This document shows, piece after piece, positions 35,239-44,927 of a DNA stretch of 57,964 nucleotides. This DNA comes from Kocuria sp. p3-SID1428 (GTDB taxonomy: Bacteria; Actinomycetota; Actinomycetes; Actinomycetales; Micrococcaceae). Location of the stretch: contig NZ_JALXVH010000011.1 of the NCBI RefSeq assembly GCF_025149945.1, positions 1 to 57,964 of the forward strand. The letters are read 5' to 3'. The stretch's first letter is position 1. Each line of letters begins with the position of its first letter. The position numbers and the translations under genes were made by a program. Below the pieces are notes generated by a model. It saw nothing but the letters and a program-made list of their open reading frames with translations. It did not search any database and was not told the DNA's origin.

Positions 35239-35937
35239 ATGAGCGAACAGCCTCCGTGGTCGGATCCCGACCTTCACCCGCGCGACGTCTTCGACGACGT
35301 CCCGGAGAGCGGATCCCGGCAGGGCGCGCACCGCCCCCGGGAGGCCGCGGCACCCACGACCCCGGGCAGCCTCAAGGCCATGGTCATCGTGGGCAGTCTG
35401 GGTCTCCTGCTGGGGGCCGGCGCCTACGTCTTCTCGACGATGAGCCAGGACCGCAGCCCGGCGGCCGTGGAGGGAGCCGGCGACCAGGCCGCTGAGGATC
35501 CGGTCCGCAGCGCCGCAGCCGAGGGCGGCGCCGCGGTCTCGGCTGCTCCCCAGGACGCCGAGCAGGTGGGGGTCTTCAACGCGACCGAGCTCGACGGTGC
35601 GGCCGGTGCGGCCACCGAGGAGCTCACGGCGCTGGACTGGCAGGTCGTCGCCACCGGCAACTGGGGCATGTCCGTTGCGGACAGCGTGGTCTACTACTCC
35701 GGCGACGTGGGCACCGAGGAGCAGGCCCGGTTCGTGGCCGACGCCCTGGGGATCGAGCAGATCCAGGCCGACGACGCCATCGCCTACCCGCTGGTGGCCG
35801 TGATCGGAGAGGATGTCGGAGCGGAACTGGTGGGCAGCGACCAGCAGCAGTCCTCCGCGCAGGGCGCCGCCGGGCTCCCGCAGGAGGGGGCTGCGGCTCA
35901 GGCGCTGGCGGTCGATCCGGCGGAGGTCCTGCGATGA
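35239..35937 (+). CDS. LytR_C domain membrane protein
   Basis: A 232-residue single-pass membrane protein. A short cytoplasmic N-terminus, one helix (about residues 45-65, MVIVGSLGLLLGAGAYVF), a polar linker and an extracytoplasmic LytR_C/VanZ-type domain (about 110-195) beginning VGVFNATELDGAAGAATEEL. LytR_C domains often accompany LCP ligases that attach glycopolymers to peptidoglycan, but no LCP domain is present here. The tail is Gln/Ala-rich. ATG at 35239 is preferred over an ATG 9 nt upstream because GGAAGG is better spaced. It overlaps the GNAT gene by 4 bp. Confidence 0.85.
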   Translation: MSEQPPWSDPDLHPRDVFDDVPESGSRQGAHRPREAAAPTTPGSLKAMVIVGSLGLLLGAGAYVFSTMSQDRSPAAVEGAGDQAAEDPVRSAAAEGGAAVSAAPQDAEQVGVFNATELDGAAGAATEELTALDWQVVATGNWGMSVADSVVYYSGDVGTEEQARFVADALGIEQIQADDAIAYPLVAVIGEDVGAELVGSDQQQSSAQGAAGLPQEGAAAQALAVDPAEVLR

Positions 35938-36605
35938 GCGCGGCGGGGGAGGCGGGTGCCGTCGAGCCGCTGGCCGTCGAGGGCCAGCGTGTCCGCCTGC
36001 GCGACTGGCGCGCCGATGACCTCCCCGTCTACGAGCGCTGGATCATGCCCCCGCCGGATGGCGGCGAGCATGAATGGCAGCGCACGGACGGACCCTTCTA
36101 CCCCAACTTCACCGCGCAGACGGCCCACCGCTGGCTCGGGAGGCTGACGGAGCGGGTGCACCGGGGCGACTGGCCCGCCGTGCGCGACACCGCAGTGATC
36201 GCCGAGCAGGGCACCGACAGGTTCCTGGGGCAGGTCTCCTGGTATCACGCCGAGGCCCCCACGGAGGATCCGGGCACGGGCACGCATCTGCTGCCGCTGC
36301 ACTCCATCGGCGTGGCGATCTACCCGCCGGAGTTCTGGTCCGGCGGCTACGGCTCGGAGGCCCTGCGTCTGTGGGCCGACCTCCTGTTCCGGATCGGCGA
36401 CGCCGATCGGGTGGACCTGGAGACCTGGAGCGGCAACCGCGGCATGTGCCGCGTGGCCCAGAAGCTCGGCTTCACCGAGGAGGCGAGGATCCGCAGGGCC
36501 CGCATGGTGGCGGGGGAGCACTACGACCGGATGATCTACGGGATGCTGCGCGAGGAGTGGGAGCAGGCGCCCTGGTGCGGTGCGTCCGCCCACGGTGAAT
36601 CCTGA
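35934..36605 (+). CDS. GNAT-family N-acetyltransferase (RimJ/RimL type)
   Basis: A 223-residue acetyltransferase_3 protein. The N-terminal VRLRDWRADDLPVYERW matches the RimJ/RimL group. The acetyl-CoA pyrophosphate loop appears as SGGYGSEALRLWADLLF, a degenerate Q/RxxGxG/A, followed by WSGNRGMCRVAQKLGFTEEARIR, the typical C-terminal motif of this group. The substrate (a protein N-terminus or small molecule) cannot be assigned. It is translationally coupled to the LytR_C gene (ATGA) and ends the operon 20 bp before the CIRCE region of groEL. Confidence 0.88.
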   Translation: MSAAGEAGAVEPLAVEGQRVRLRDWRADDLPVYERWIMPPPDGGEHEWQRTDGPFYPNFTAQTAHRWLGRLTERVHRGDWPAVRDTAVIAEQGTDRFLGQVSWYHAEAPTEDPGTGTHLLPLHSIGVAIYPPEFWSGGYGSEALRLWADLLFRIGDADRVDLETWSGNRGMCRVAQKLGFTEEARIRRARMVAGEHYDRMIYGMLREEWEQAPWCGASAHGES

Positions 36606-36624
36606 GTCGAACGCGCTCAGGGGG

Positions 36625-36651
36625 TTTGCACTCGCCGGTGCCGAGTGCCAA
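36625..36651 (+). promoter_or_regulatory. CIRCE operator 1 (HrcA site) of groEL
   Basis: TTTGCACTC-N9-GAGTGCCAA matches the CIRCE consensus TTAGCACTC-N9-GAGTGCTAA at 15 of 18 arm positions. It overlaps a promoter TTGCAC (36626-36631), 18-nt spacer, AATAAT (36650-36655), so HrcA binding would block RNA polymerase until heat shock. Confidence 0.92.
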
Positions 36652-36659
36652 TAATGGAC

Positions 36660-36686
36660 TTGGCACTCAGTCGAGCAGACTGCCAG
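36660..36686 (+). promoter_or_regulatory. CIRCE operator 2 of groEL
   Basis: TTGGCACTC-N9-GACTGCCAG is a second copy whose right arm is weaker (14 of 18 consensus positions over both arms). It begins 9 bp after the first and lies about where transcription would start. Confidence 0.8.
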
Positions 36687-36827
36687 CCGGCCCCGCTGCG
36701 GCCGGCGCATCCGCTCGATGCAGCAGTGGAAGCCACCGCCTCTCTGAGGGGCAGGCCCGGCGGGCAGATCCCGCGGGAGCCGGCGCCCCGTCCGTCGCGG
36801 GCAGCGGGTCGGTGGGAGTCAGACTGA

Positions 36828-38478
<1,651 letters not shown>

Positions 38479-38480
<2 letters not shown>

Positions 38481-38498
38481 TGACGCCTCGGCGTCATC
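38479..38498 (+). terminator. small hairpin overlapping groEL stop
   Basis: GATGACGCC-TC-GGCGTCATC starts inside the stop codon. It may contribute to 3' end stability and is followed 35 bp later by the stronger hairpin. Confidence 0.45.
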
Positions 38499-38532
38499 GC
38501 TGAACGCGCCTGATGCGCTTCCCAGCGAACCT

Positions 38533-38571
38533 GACGGGCCCCGTCTCCCACCTCGGGAGGCGGGGCCCGTC
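38533..38571 (+). terminator. groEL transcription terminator
   Basis: A 17-bp stem (GACGGGCCCCGTCTCCC against GGGAGGCGGGGCCCGTC, with one T-G pair) and a 5-nt loop, 53 bp after the stop codon. Confidence 0.85.
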
Positions 38572-38690
38572 GCCATGTCCGACGACGGCGGCTCTGCCGG
38601 TGCCGACGGTGCAGGAGCCGCCGAGGCAGCGCCGCTGGGACGGAGTCTGCGGCACCTGTGCTGTCGGTGGGACGTGCCACAGTGTCCGGC

Positions 38691-39632
38691 ATGACGATCA
38701 CTGCTGCCGCTGACGGCTCCGCCCTGGGCAATCCCGGCCCCGCCGGATGGGCCTGGTACATCGACGACTCCAACTGGCGCAGCGGGGGCTGGCCCCACGG
38801 CACCAACAACAAGGGAGAGCTGCATGCGGTACTGGACCTGCTCGAGTCCACGCAGCAGCTCGGGGAGCCGCTGCGGGTGCTGTGCGACAGCCAGTACGTG
38901 ATCAACTCCATCACCAAGTGGATGAAGGGCTGGAAGAAGAAGGGCTGGAAGAAGAGCGACGGCAAGCCGGTGCTCAACGTCGAGCTCATGAAGGCGCTGG
39001 ACGCCGCCATGCAGGGACGGGACGTGACCTTCGAGTGGGTCAAGGGCCACGCGGGCCACGAGCTCAACGAGGCCGCGGACGCTCGGGCCAACGCCGCCGC
39101 CAAGGCGTTCCAAGCAGGGCGCGAGCCGGAGGAGGGACCGGGACTGGTGCTGGGCGGCGGACCTGCCGCGTCCTCGGGGGCAGCGGAGCCGTCCGGTGAG
39201 GCCACTGCCGCAGCGGATCTGCGATCGCAGGCCCAGGAGCGCCCGGACGATCCGGATCCAGACCTGCTCTCGAGCCTGGAGGTCCAGTCCGAGGACCTGG
39301 CCGCAGCTCCGAGCCCGGCGCAGGAGGTCTTCGGCCTGGAGCGCCGACGGATCCGCGAGGGCCTGGCGAGCGCTGCCCTGCATCCGGAGGCCGTGCTCAT
39401 CGACGGGGACGGCCGCCCTGCCGAGCCGCAGAGCCTCTCCCGGGGCGATGACTCCGCCGACCTGCATCTGGTCGACATCCTGGCCCCGAGCGCAGGCACC
39501 GTCCAGAGCACCGTCCATGTCCTGAGCTCCACGGGCTCGTCGGTGCACACCGCCCTGTGGATGCGAGCGCAGTCTCGCAATGAGCTGGGTGAGTGGCTGC
39601 TGCGTCATCTCCAGGTGACGCTCGAGTCCTGA
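38691..39632 (+). CDS. rnhA: ribonuclease HI with C-terminal DUF4440/NTF2-like domain
   Basis: A 313-residue protein whose first 145 residues are RNase HI, which cuts the RNA strand of RNA-DNA hybrids. Catalytic residues are in place: Asp8 (AADGSALGNPGPAGWAWY), Glu43 (NNKGEL), Asp66 (CDSQYV), His120 and Asp130 (KGHAGHELNEAAD). The basic handle WMKGWKKKGWKKSDGKPVLN is present. A disordered linker (about 150-205) leads to a C-terminal domain of about 100 residues (ERRRIREGLASAALHPEAVL...ALWMRAQ) that resembles DUF4440 NTF2-like folds. Ordinary RNase HI is about 155 residues. The ATG has no clear ribosome-binding site. Confidence 0.9.
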   Translation: MTITAAADGSALGNPGPAGWAWYIDDSNWRSGGWPHGTNNKGELHAVLDLLESTQQLGEPLRVLCDSQYVINSITKWMKGWKKKGWKKSDGKPVLNVELMKALDAAMQGRDVTFEWVKGHAGHELNEAADARANAAAKAFQAGREPEEGPGLVLGGGPAASSGAAEPSGEATAAADLRSQAQERPDDPDPDLLSSLEVQSEDLAAAPSPAQEVFGLERRRIREGLASAALHPEAVLIDGDGRPAEPQSLSRGDDSADLHLVDILAPSAGTVQSTVHVLSSTGSSVHTALWMRAQSRNELGEWLLRHLQVTLES

Positions 39633-39744
39633 AGCGACGCCGCCCGCGGCAGAGCGCACCGAGCTCGGCGGCGGGGCGCCTTTTCAGCAGCATCGTCCGA
39701 CGGGAAGCCGGGCGGGTGGGACCCGGCGAAGCGCCAGGAGCCGC

Positions 39745-41757
39745 TCAGCCCCGCGCGGCATCTCCGCGGTCGTCGTCGTGCGCCTGCGGGGCATCCTGCT
39801 CGGACACATCCGGAAGCCCGCCGGTCTCGTCGATGATGCTGGGATCGTCGTCGTCGATCTCGGGGATCGGGGGGAGCCCGTCGTCGCCGGGGGCGGCGGT
39901 GACCCGTGGCTCATGCCCTGCGGCGGTGCCTCCGGCGTCCGTCGCCTCGACAGCCGCCGGAGGGGTCGGTGCAGAGGGGGATCCGTCCGAGGTCGTCTCG
40001 GGCAGGGCCGGCTCTTCGCTGCGGCGGGCCCGACGCATCCGCCGTGAGCTCGCCGCGGAGGGCGCGGACTCCTCGGCGACCTGGCGCTGCCGTTCGAGCT
40101 GCTCCTCGGTGGGAGGCGTCCGCCGCCTGGAGGGGGTCCAGGTGCTGCGCGAGAACCAGGTGCCGGAGTCGGTGCGGGAGGGCCTCGACTCGTGGGTGCT
40201 CTCGGAGCGCAGGGCGTGCTCGGCGGGGTCATCGACCTCCGCCGCGCGCTGGATCGCCGCCTCGGCGGAGTCGCCGCCGGGCAGGGTCACCACGAAGGTC
40301 GCGCCGCCGCCGGGGGTCTCCTCCAGAGTCACCACGCCGCCGTGCTGGCCCACGACCGAGGCCACGATCGACAGGCCCAGCCCGGTGCCGCCGGTCTCGC
40401 GGGTGCGGGAGGTGTCGGCGCGGTAGAACCGCTCGAAGATCCGGGTGCGGTCGGCGCCCCTGATGCCTGGGCCGTGGTCGCGGATCTTCAGCTGAGCCAG
40501 CCAGCTCGGAGCCGGCTCATCCGAGGGGACCGCAGGCTGCTGCTCCTGCGGAACGGCGTCGAAGGAGGGGTTCTCCACGATGATCTCGAGATCGCTGCCC
40601 TGCGGGGTGTAGCGCACGGCGTTGGTCATCAGGTTGACCACGACCTGGCGCAGGCGGGCATCATCGCCGCGGGTCCATACCGGCGCGGCGGCGCTGTCAT
40701 CCGGTCCGAGCACGGTGATGCGGCGATCTGGCCAGGCCGCCGCGAAGTCGGCTGCGGCGTCGTGGGCCAGGATCAGGAGGTCGACGTCGGTGATCTCGAG
40801 CGCGCGTCCGTTGTCCACGCGGGCCAGCGAGAGGAGGTCCTCGACCAGCTGGGTCATGCGCGTGGCCTCGGACTCGATGCGGCCCATGGCCTGGGCGACC
40901 TTCTCATCGTCGTTGAGGGCGCCGTGGCGGTAGAGCTCGGAGTACCCTCGGATCGACACGAGCGGGGTTCGCAGCTCGTGGGAGGCATCGGCCACGAACT
41001 GCCGCAGCCGGTTCTCGGAGTGGGTGCGCGCCTCGAAGGCATCCTCGATCTGCCCGAGCATGCGGTTCAGCGACATGGACAGCTGACCGACCTCGGTCGC
41101 GGAGCTGTAGCCGGAGATGCGCTGGGACAGATCGCCGGCGGCGATCGCGGCCGCCGTGGTCTCGACCCGCTTCAGCGGAGTGAAGGCGCGCGTGATGAGG
41201 ATCCAGCCGACCGTCAGGGCGACCAGCAGGGTGGCCACGCCGAAGCTCAGCGTCAGCAGGGTCACCGCCGAGATCATGCCATTGGCCCAGCCCAGCGGTT
41301 CGGCCGTCACGACCGTGTACTCCGAATCGGCCTGCGGGGCGGCCACCACGCGCCAGGAGCCGTCCTCTCCGTCGGCGGAGCGCACGGTCATGCCGGACTG
41401 ATCCGTCCGCAGGACGAGCTCTCGGGTGAACCTGGACAGATCCGGCTCGCCCGGGTCGACCAGTCCGGGAGCCGTGGGGCCCACCTGGGCGACGACCTCG
41501 GCGTCGGAGTCGAGCAGATAGCCGCGCTTGGACACGCTGACGGTCGGCGAGCCGATCATGTCCGACATCAGCGCCGTCGAGACGGTGCTCAGCGACTCGC
41601 GCAGCTCGTTGTCGATCGAATTGACCAGCGAGTCCCGGACCACGGAGATCGATACGAAGCTGGTCAGCAGGATCGAGGGCATCAGCAGCAGCCCGGTGAG
41701 GACCATCAGCTGGGTCCGCAGCGACGACGAGCGCCACCGCGCAGTGAGCTTCTCCAC
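39745..41757 (-). CDS. two-component sensor histidine kinase
   Basis: A 670-residue membrane kinase, probable partner of the response regulator upstream. TM1 lies near residues 16-40, an extracytoplasmic sensor of about 125 residues follows, and TM2 is near 164-190. HAMP comes next, then HisKA with the phospho-accepting His260 (DASHELRTPLVSIRGYSELY), then the ATPase domain: N-box NLMTNAVRYTP, G1 DHGPGI, F-box FERFYRAD and G2 GTGLGLSIV. After the kinase core, about 165 residues are acidic, Pro/Ser-rich and predicted disordered, which is unusual. The ATG is 103 bp from the regulator stop. Stimulus unknown. Confidence 0.93.
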   Translation of the reverse strand: MEKLTARWRSSSLRTQLMVLTGLLLMPSILLTSFVSISVVRDSLVNSIDNELRESLSTVSTALMSDMIGSPTVSVSKRGYLLDSDAEVVAQVGPTAPGLVDPGEPDLSRFTRELVLRTDQSGMTVRSADGEDGSWRVVAAPQADSEYTVVTAEPLGWANGMISAVTLLTLSFGVATLLVALTVGWILITRAFTPLKRVETTAAAIAAGDLSQRISGYSSATEVGQLSMSLNRMLGQIEDAFEARTHSENRLRQFVADASHELRTPLVSIRGYSELYRHGALNDDEKVAQAMGRIESEATRMTQLVEDLLSLARVDNGRALEITDVDLLILAHDAAADFAAAWPDRRITVLGPDDSAAAPVWTRGDDARLRQVVVNLMTNAVRYTPQGSDLEIIVENPSFDAVPQEQQPAVPSDEPAPSWLAQLKIRDHGPGIRGADRTRIFERFYRADTSRTRETGGTGLGLSIVASVVGQHGGVVTLEETPGGGATFVVTLPGGDSAEAAIQRAAEVDDPAEHALRSESTHESRPSRTDSGTWFSRSTWTPSRRRTPPTEEQLERQRQVAEESAPSAASSRRMRRARRSEEPALPETTSDGSPSAPTPPAAVEATDAGGTAAGHEPRVTAAPGDDGLPPIPEIDDDDPSIIDETGGLPDVSEQDAPQAHDDDRGDAARG

Positions 41758-41860
41758 GGATCAGACCTCCGTCGGCGACAGGCGGACGAGGGCCATCATC
41801 TCAGGACGGCGGGCGGCGCCGCCGGTGGCGGACACCGCCGGCTGGGGACCGCGGATGGGC

Positions 41861-42574
41861 TCAGCCGTTCTTGTGGGCTGTGCGCAGCAGGTACCCGACG
41901 CCGCGCTTGGTGTGGATCAGCGGGGGCAGATCCGGATCGTTGTCGATCTTGCGGCGCAGGTAGGAGATGTAGGACTCGACGATCGAGGCGTCTCCGTTGA
42001 AGTCGTACTCCCACACGTGGTCCAGGATCTGGGCCTTGGACAGCACGCGGTTGGGGTTGAGCATCAGGTAGCGCAGCAGCTTGAACTCGGTGGGCGACAG
42101 GTCGATCTCGCGCTCGCCGCGGAAGACCTCATGGGCGTCGTCGTCGAGGACCAGGTCGTCCACGCGCAGGCGAGAGTCGTCCTCCTCGGCCGGTGCCGAG
42201 CGGCGCAGGACCGCGCGGATGCGGGCCACGACCTCATCCAGGCTGAACGGCTTGGTGACGTAGTCGTCGCCGCCGACGGTCAGGCCCTGGACCTTGTCCT
42301 CGGTGTCGTCCTTGGCGGTCAGGAAGACGATGGGGAAGGTGCGGCCCTCGGCGCGCAGCTTGCGGGTGACGGCGAAGCCGTCCAGATCCGGGAGCATGAC
42401 GTCCAGGACCGCCAGATCGGGGTTCTCCTCCTGGGCGCGCGTGATCGCATCGCGGCCGTTGGCGGCGGTGACGACCTCGAAGCCCGCGAACTTCAGCGAG
42501 GTGGCGAGCAGTTCGAGGATGTTGGGCTCGTCGTCGACGACCAGGAGCTTTGCTTCAGGGTTGCTGTTGTTCAC
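41861..42574 (-). CDS. OmpR/PhoP-family response regulator
   Basis: A 237-residue DNA-binding response regulator. The receiver domain has acidic residues Asp14/Asp15, the phosphorylated Asp58 (LAVLDVMLPDLDGF), Thr in FLTAKDD and Lys in VTKPFS. The C-terminal winged helix shows LSPTEFKLLRYLMLNPNRVL and the recognition segment VESYISYLRRKI. The whole sequence reads much like mycobacterial PhoP (SLKFxGFEV, GLTxGGDDYVTKPFSLxEVVAR), so PhoP or TcrX is the closest familiar type, though orthology is not proven. The kinase follows 103 bp downstream on the same strand. Confidence 0.95.
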   Translation of the reverse strand: MNNSNPEAKLLVVDDEPNILELLATSLKFAGFEVVTAANGRDAITRAQEENPDLAVLDVMLPDLDGFAVTRKLRAEGRTFPIVFLTAKDDTEDKVQGLTVGGDDYVTKPFSLDEVVARIRAVLRRSAPAEEDDSRLRVDDLVLDDDAHEVFRGEREIDLSPTEFKLLRYLMLNPNRVLSKAQILDHVWEYDFNGDASIVESYISYLRRKIDNDPDLPPLIHTKRGVGYLLRTAHKNG

Positions 42575-42658
42575 GGCATTCAGTGTCTCGGAGTCTCCTG
42601 GATGTCCTCTGGACGCTGTGAGGGTGTTTCATGGACGTGGTGAGCGGCGGGGAGTCGC

Positions 42659-43279
42659 TCAGCCCAGCCTCCCGCCGCTGCGCTCGAGGTAGCAGGCCGC
42701 GCACAGCGACTCATAGGCGACTTCTCCGTCGATCGCCACCTGGTCGCCGTCGAGCACCATGCCGTCATCGGAGGTCCGGGCGTTGAACATCGCCTTGCGC
42801 CCGCAGCGGCAGATGGTCTTGAGCTCCTCGAGCGTATGGGATATCTCCATCAGCCGACCCGAGCCGGGGAACGAGCGGGTGCGGAAGTCGCCGCGGATCC
42901 CGTAGGCCAGCACCGGCACGGAGTCGAGCACGGCGATGCGCAGCAGGTCGTCCACCTGCTGCGGGGACAGGAACTGGGCCTCGTCCACGAGCAGGCAGGC
43001 CACGGGCGGGACGTCGACGGATTCCAGCAGAGCCTCGGGATCCCGGCCGGCGGCCGCCTCGCGGAACCGGGCGCGGACGTCGTCGTGGGGCCCCAGCAGG
43101 AGGTCGACGGGCCGGGCGAGACCCAGCCGGGAGGTGATGGTGGCCTCGCCCTTGGTGTCCACGGAGGGCTTGGCCAGCATGACGCGCTGGTCGCGCTCCT
43201 CGTAGTTGAACGCGGCCTGCAGCAGGGCAGTGGACTTGCCCGAGTTCATGGCCCCGTAGCGGAAGTACAGCTTGGCCAT
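42659..43279 (-). CDS. tdk: thymidine kinase
   Basis: A 206-residue type II thymidine kinase of the nucleotide salvage pathway (thymidine plus ATP to dTMP). The P-loop is YGAMNSGKST, the Mg/catalytic motif is LLVDEAQFLSP, and the thymidine lasso region includes a zinc site made by ICRCGRKAMF and LCAACY. YGIRGDFRTRSFPGS is also characteristic. Length and layout match bacterial Tdk. It sits 84 bp before the response regulator in the same direction, and no obvious functional link exists. Confidence 0.97.
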   Translation of the reverse strand: MAKLYFRYGAMNSGKSTALLQAAFNYEERDQRVMLAKPSVDTKGEATITSRLGLARPVDLLLGPHDDVRARFREAAAGRDPEALLESVDVPPVACLLVDEAQFLSPQQVDDLLRIAVLDSVPVLAYGIRGDFRTRSFPGSGRLMEISHTLEELKTICRCGRKAMFNARTSDDGMVLDGDQVAIDGEVAYESLCAACYLERSGGRLG

Positions 43280-43320
43280 CTCAGCTCCGGCGCCGCAGCG
43301 GGACTCTGGTGCTCACGATG

Positions 43321-43605
43321 TCAGCTGCGGCTGCGACGGATCGCGTTGCGCACCAGCAGCGCGAACAGCAGCACCACCGACAGGGGGAAGGCCACCAGCG
43401 CGTAGCGCGTGAACCACGGCCAGATCTCGCCGCCGCCCACGACCCACTTGGTGATCAGCATGGCCGCGATGGCCGCCGCGGAGCTCACCGCCAGCACGAC
43501 CGTGGCCCAGGCGAGCGCGTCCATGCCGCCGGAGTGCCTATCGGCGCGGGAGGTCTCGGCGCCGGGGCGGGCAGGGGAAGTCGACGGGGAGTGCTCGGCG
43601 GGCAT
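43321..43605 (-). CDS. small two-helix membrane protein of unknown function
   Basis: A 94-residue protein. The N-terminal 30 residues are polar, then come two membrane helices (about 29-52, DALAWATVVLAVSSAAAIAAML, and about 65-86, YALVAFPLSVVLLFALLV), separated by a GGGEIWPWF loop, with a basic tail RNAIRRSRS. I do not recognise a family. The ATG at 43605 is supported by TACCCT ending 6 nt upstream with no ribosome-binding site. It is divergent from the cold-shock gene. Confidence 0.75.
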   Translation of the reverse strand: MPAEHSPSTSPARPGAETSRADRHSGGMDALAWATVVLAVSSAAAIAAMLITKWVVGGGEIWPWFTRYALVAFPLSVVLLFALLVRNAIRRSRS

Positions 43606-43611
43606 GGACCC

Positions 43612-43617
43612 AGGGTA
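43612..43617 (-). promoter_or_regulatory. leaderless-type -10 element
   Basis: TACCCT on the minus strand, 6 nt before the ATG of the small membrane protein. No Shine-Dalgarno is present. Confidence 0.5.
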
Positions 43618-43810
43618 CAGCCGTCTTCGACAGGGGCGTCGACGCACCGGCTGGGGTACGATGGGACGTTCTGCCGGTCCCCGAGCAGTGCACGCCCGCC
43701 GGGGCTCGAGCCGCGCGCTCGTGCGACGGGTCGCTGAACGGGCCGGGCAGATACCGTGCCCCGTCCGGGAGAGCTCTCTGCGGACCGAGCACGCACCTGC
43801 AGAACACCCC

Positions 43811-43828
43811 GCGAGGCCGTGGCCTCGC
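43811..43828 (+). promoter_or_regulatory. hairpin in cold-shock gene leader
   Basis: GCGAGGCC-GT-GGCCTCGC, an 8-bp stem, ends 10 bp before the AGAGGA ribosome-binding site of the cold-shock gene. A possible TACGAT -10 near 43656 would give a leader of nearly 200 nt. A thermosensory role is speculative. Confidence 0.45.
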
Positions 43829-43852
43829 CATGAGCAGCAGAGGATGTGCACA

Positions 43853-44236
43853 GTGCCCACCGGCAAGGTGAAGTGGTTCAACCAGGAGAAGGGCTTCGGA
43901 TTCCTGGCCGACGACGACGGCGGCGAGGTCTTCCTCCATGTCTCGGCGCTGCCCGCGGGTATGCAGACCGTCGCCCCGGGGACCCGTATGGAGTTCGGCG
44001 TGGCCGAGGGCCGCCGCGGCGCCCAGGCGCTGCAGGCCACCGTGCTGGGCAAGACCCCGTCCGTGGCTCGCAACAGCCGCATGCCGGCCGAGCAGATGGC
44101 CGAGATCAGCCAGGACCTGGTGACGCTGCTGGACGGGATCTCGGAGGGGCTGCAGCACGGCCGTTACCCGGATCGGGCCCACGGTCGGAAGATCGCCAAG
44201 ATCCTGCGCACGGTCGCGGATAACCTGGAGGCCTGA
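43853..44236 (+). CDS. cold-shock domain protein with C-terminal extension
   Basis: A 127-residue protein. Residues 1-66 form the cold-shock domain with RNP1 KGFGFLADDDG and RNP2 VFLHVSAL and the usual start PTGKVKWFNQEKGFGF. It binds single-stranded RNA or DNA and acts as an RNA chaperone. A 60-residue helical C-terminal extension (EQMAEISQDLVTLLDGISEGL) is characteristic of this actinobacterial subgroup rather than of the 67-residue CspA. GTG at 43853 is chosen because AGAGGA lies 8 nt upstream. An in-frame ATG at 43844 would add three residues. Confidence 0.93.
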   Translation: MPTGKVKWFNQEKGFGFLADDDGGEVFLHVSALPAGMQTVAPGTRMEFGVAEGRRGAQALQATVLGKTPSVARNSRMPAEQMAEISQDLVTLLDGISEGLQHGRYPDRAHGRKIAKILRTVADNLEA

Positions 44237-44297
44237 GCTGCGCGGAGCAGGGTCGGTCATCGCCGGCCCTCCCGCGGGCGGCAGCGGCGCTGACGAC

Positions 44298-44927
44298 ATG
44301 ACGACAGGGGCATCGGTGAGCGAGCAGACCACCACCACGCACGAGCCGGCTCCGAAGGAGCCCGCATCCACCCAGGACGCAGAGTCCGAGAGCCCGGCTG
44401 AGGCGCTGTCCGCCGCGTCGCAGCCGCCGGCGGCGGACGCCCAGCTCGCAGCGCAGAAGGAGCTCGCGCTGGAGGCGCTGCGCGAGCTCGTCCCGGCCGA
44501 GCAGATCGGCGAGGGGCACCGCGTCCGCGCCGAGGGCGAGCTGGTGCTCACCCACCTCTTCCCCGCGCTCGCGCGCGGCTACCGGGGCTGGGAGTGGTAC
44601 GTCACCCTCACGCGGGTGCCCGGATCCGAGTGGGCCACGGTCTGCGAGTCGGGCATGCTCCCCGGAGAGGACGCCCTGCTGGCTCCCGAGTGGGTGCCCT
44701 GGTCCGAGCGGGTGCTCGAGGCCGACCACGAGGACATCGAGGACGGCGCCCAGGACCACGGGGGAGCCGGGCACGCCGACCTCGAGCAGGACGACCGGGA
44801 GGCTGCGGATCAGGGCGGCGACGACGCGGCGCAGCAGGCCCACGAGCATGGCGCCGCGGCAGAGGACTCCGCGGACGGTGCGCAGGCCGATCCCGAGCAG
44901 GCCCCGGGGATCGATCCCGCTCCGTGA
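44298..44927 (+). CDS. DUF3027 family protein
   Basis: A 209-residue actinobacterial protein. The conserved core (about residues 50-150) contains ARGYRGWEWYVTLTRVPGS, the ESGMLPGEDALLAPEWVPWSERV block and DLxxxD-like ends, all of which fit DUF3027. Both ends are acidic and Ala/Gln-rich, probably disordered. No function is established. The start is uncertain: ATG at 44298 has no ribosome-binding site, while GTG at 44316 has AGGGG 5 nt upstream. Its stop overlaps the MFS gene start (GTGA). Confidence 0.88.
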   Translation: MTTGASVSEQTTTTHEPAPKEPASTQDAESESPAEALSAASQPPAADAQLAAQKELALEALRELVPAEQIGEGHRVRAEGELVLTHLFPALARGYRGWEWYVTLTRVPGSEWATVCESGMLPGEDALLAPEWVPWSERVLEADHEDIEDGAQDHGGAGHADLEQDDREAADQGGDDAAQQAHEHGAAAEDSADGAQADPEQAPGIDPAP

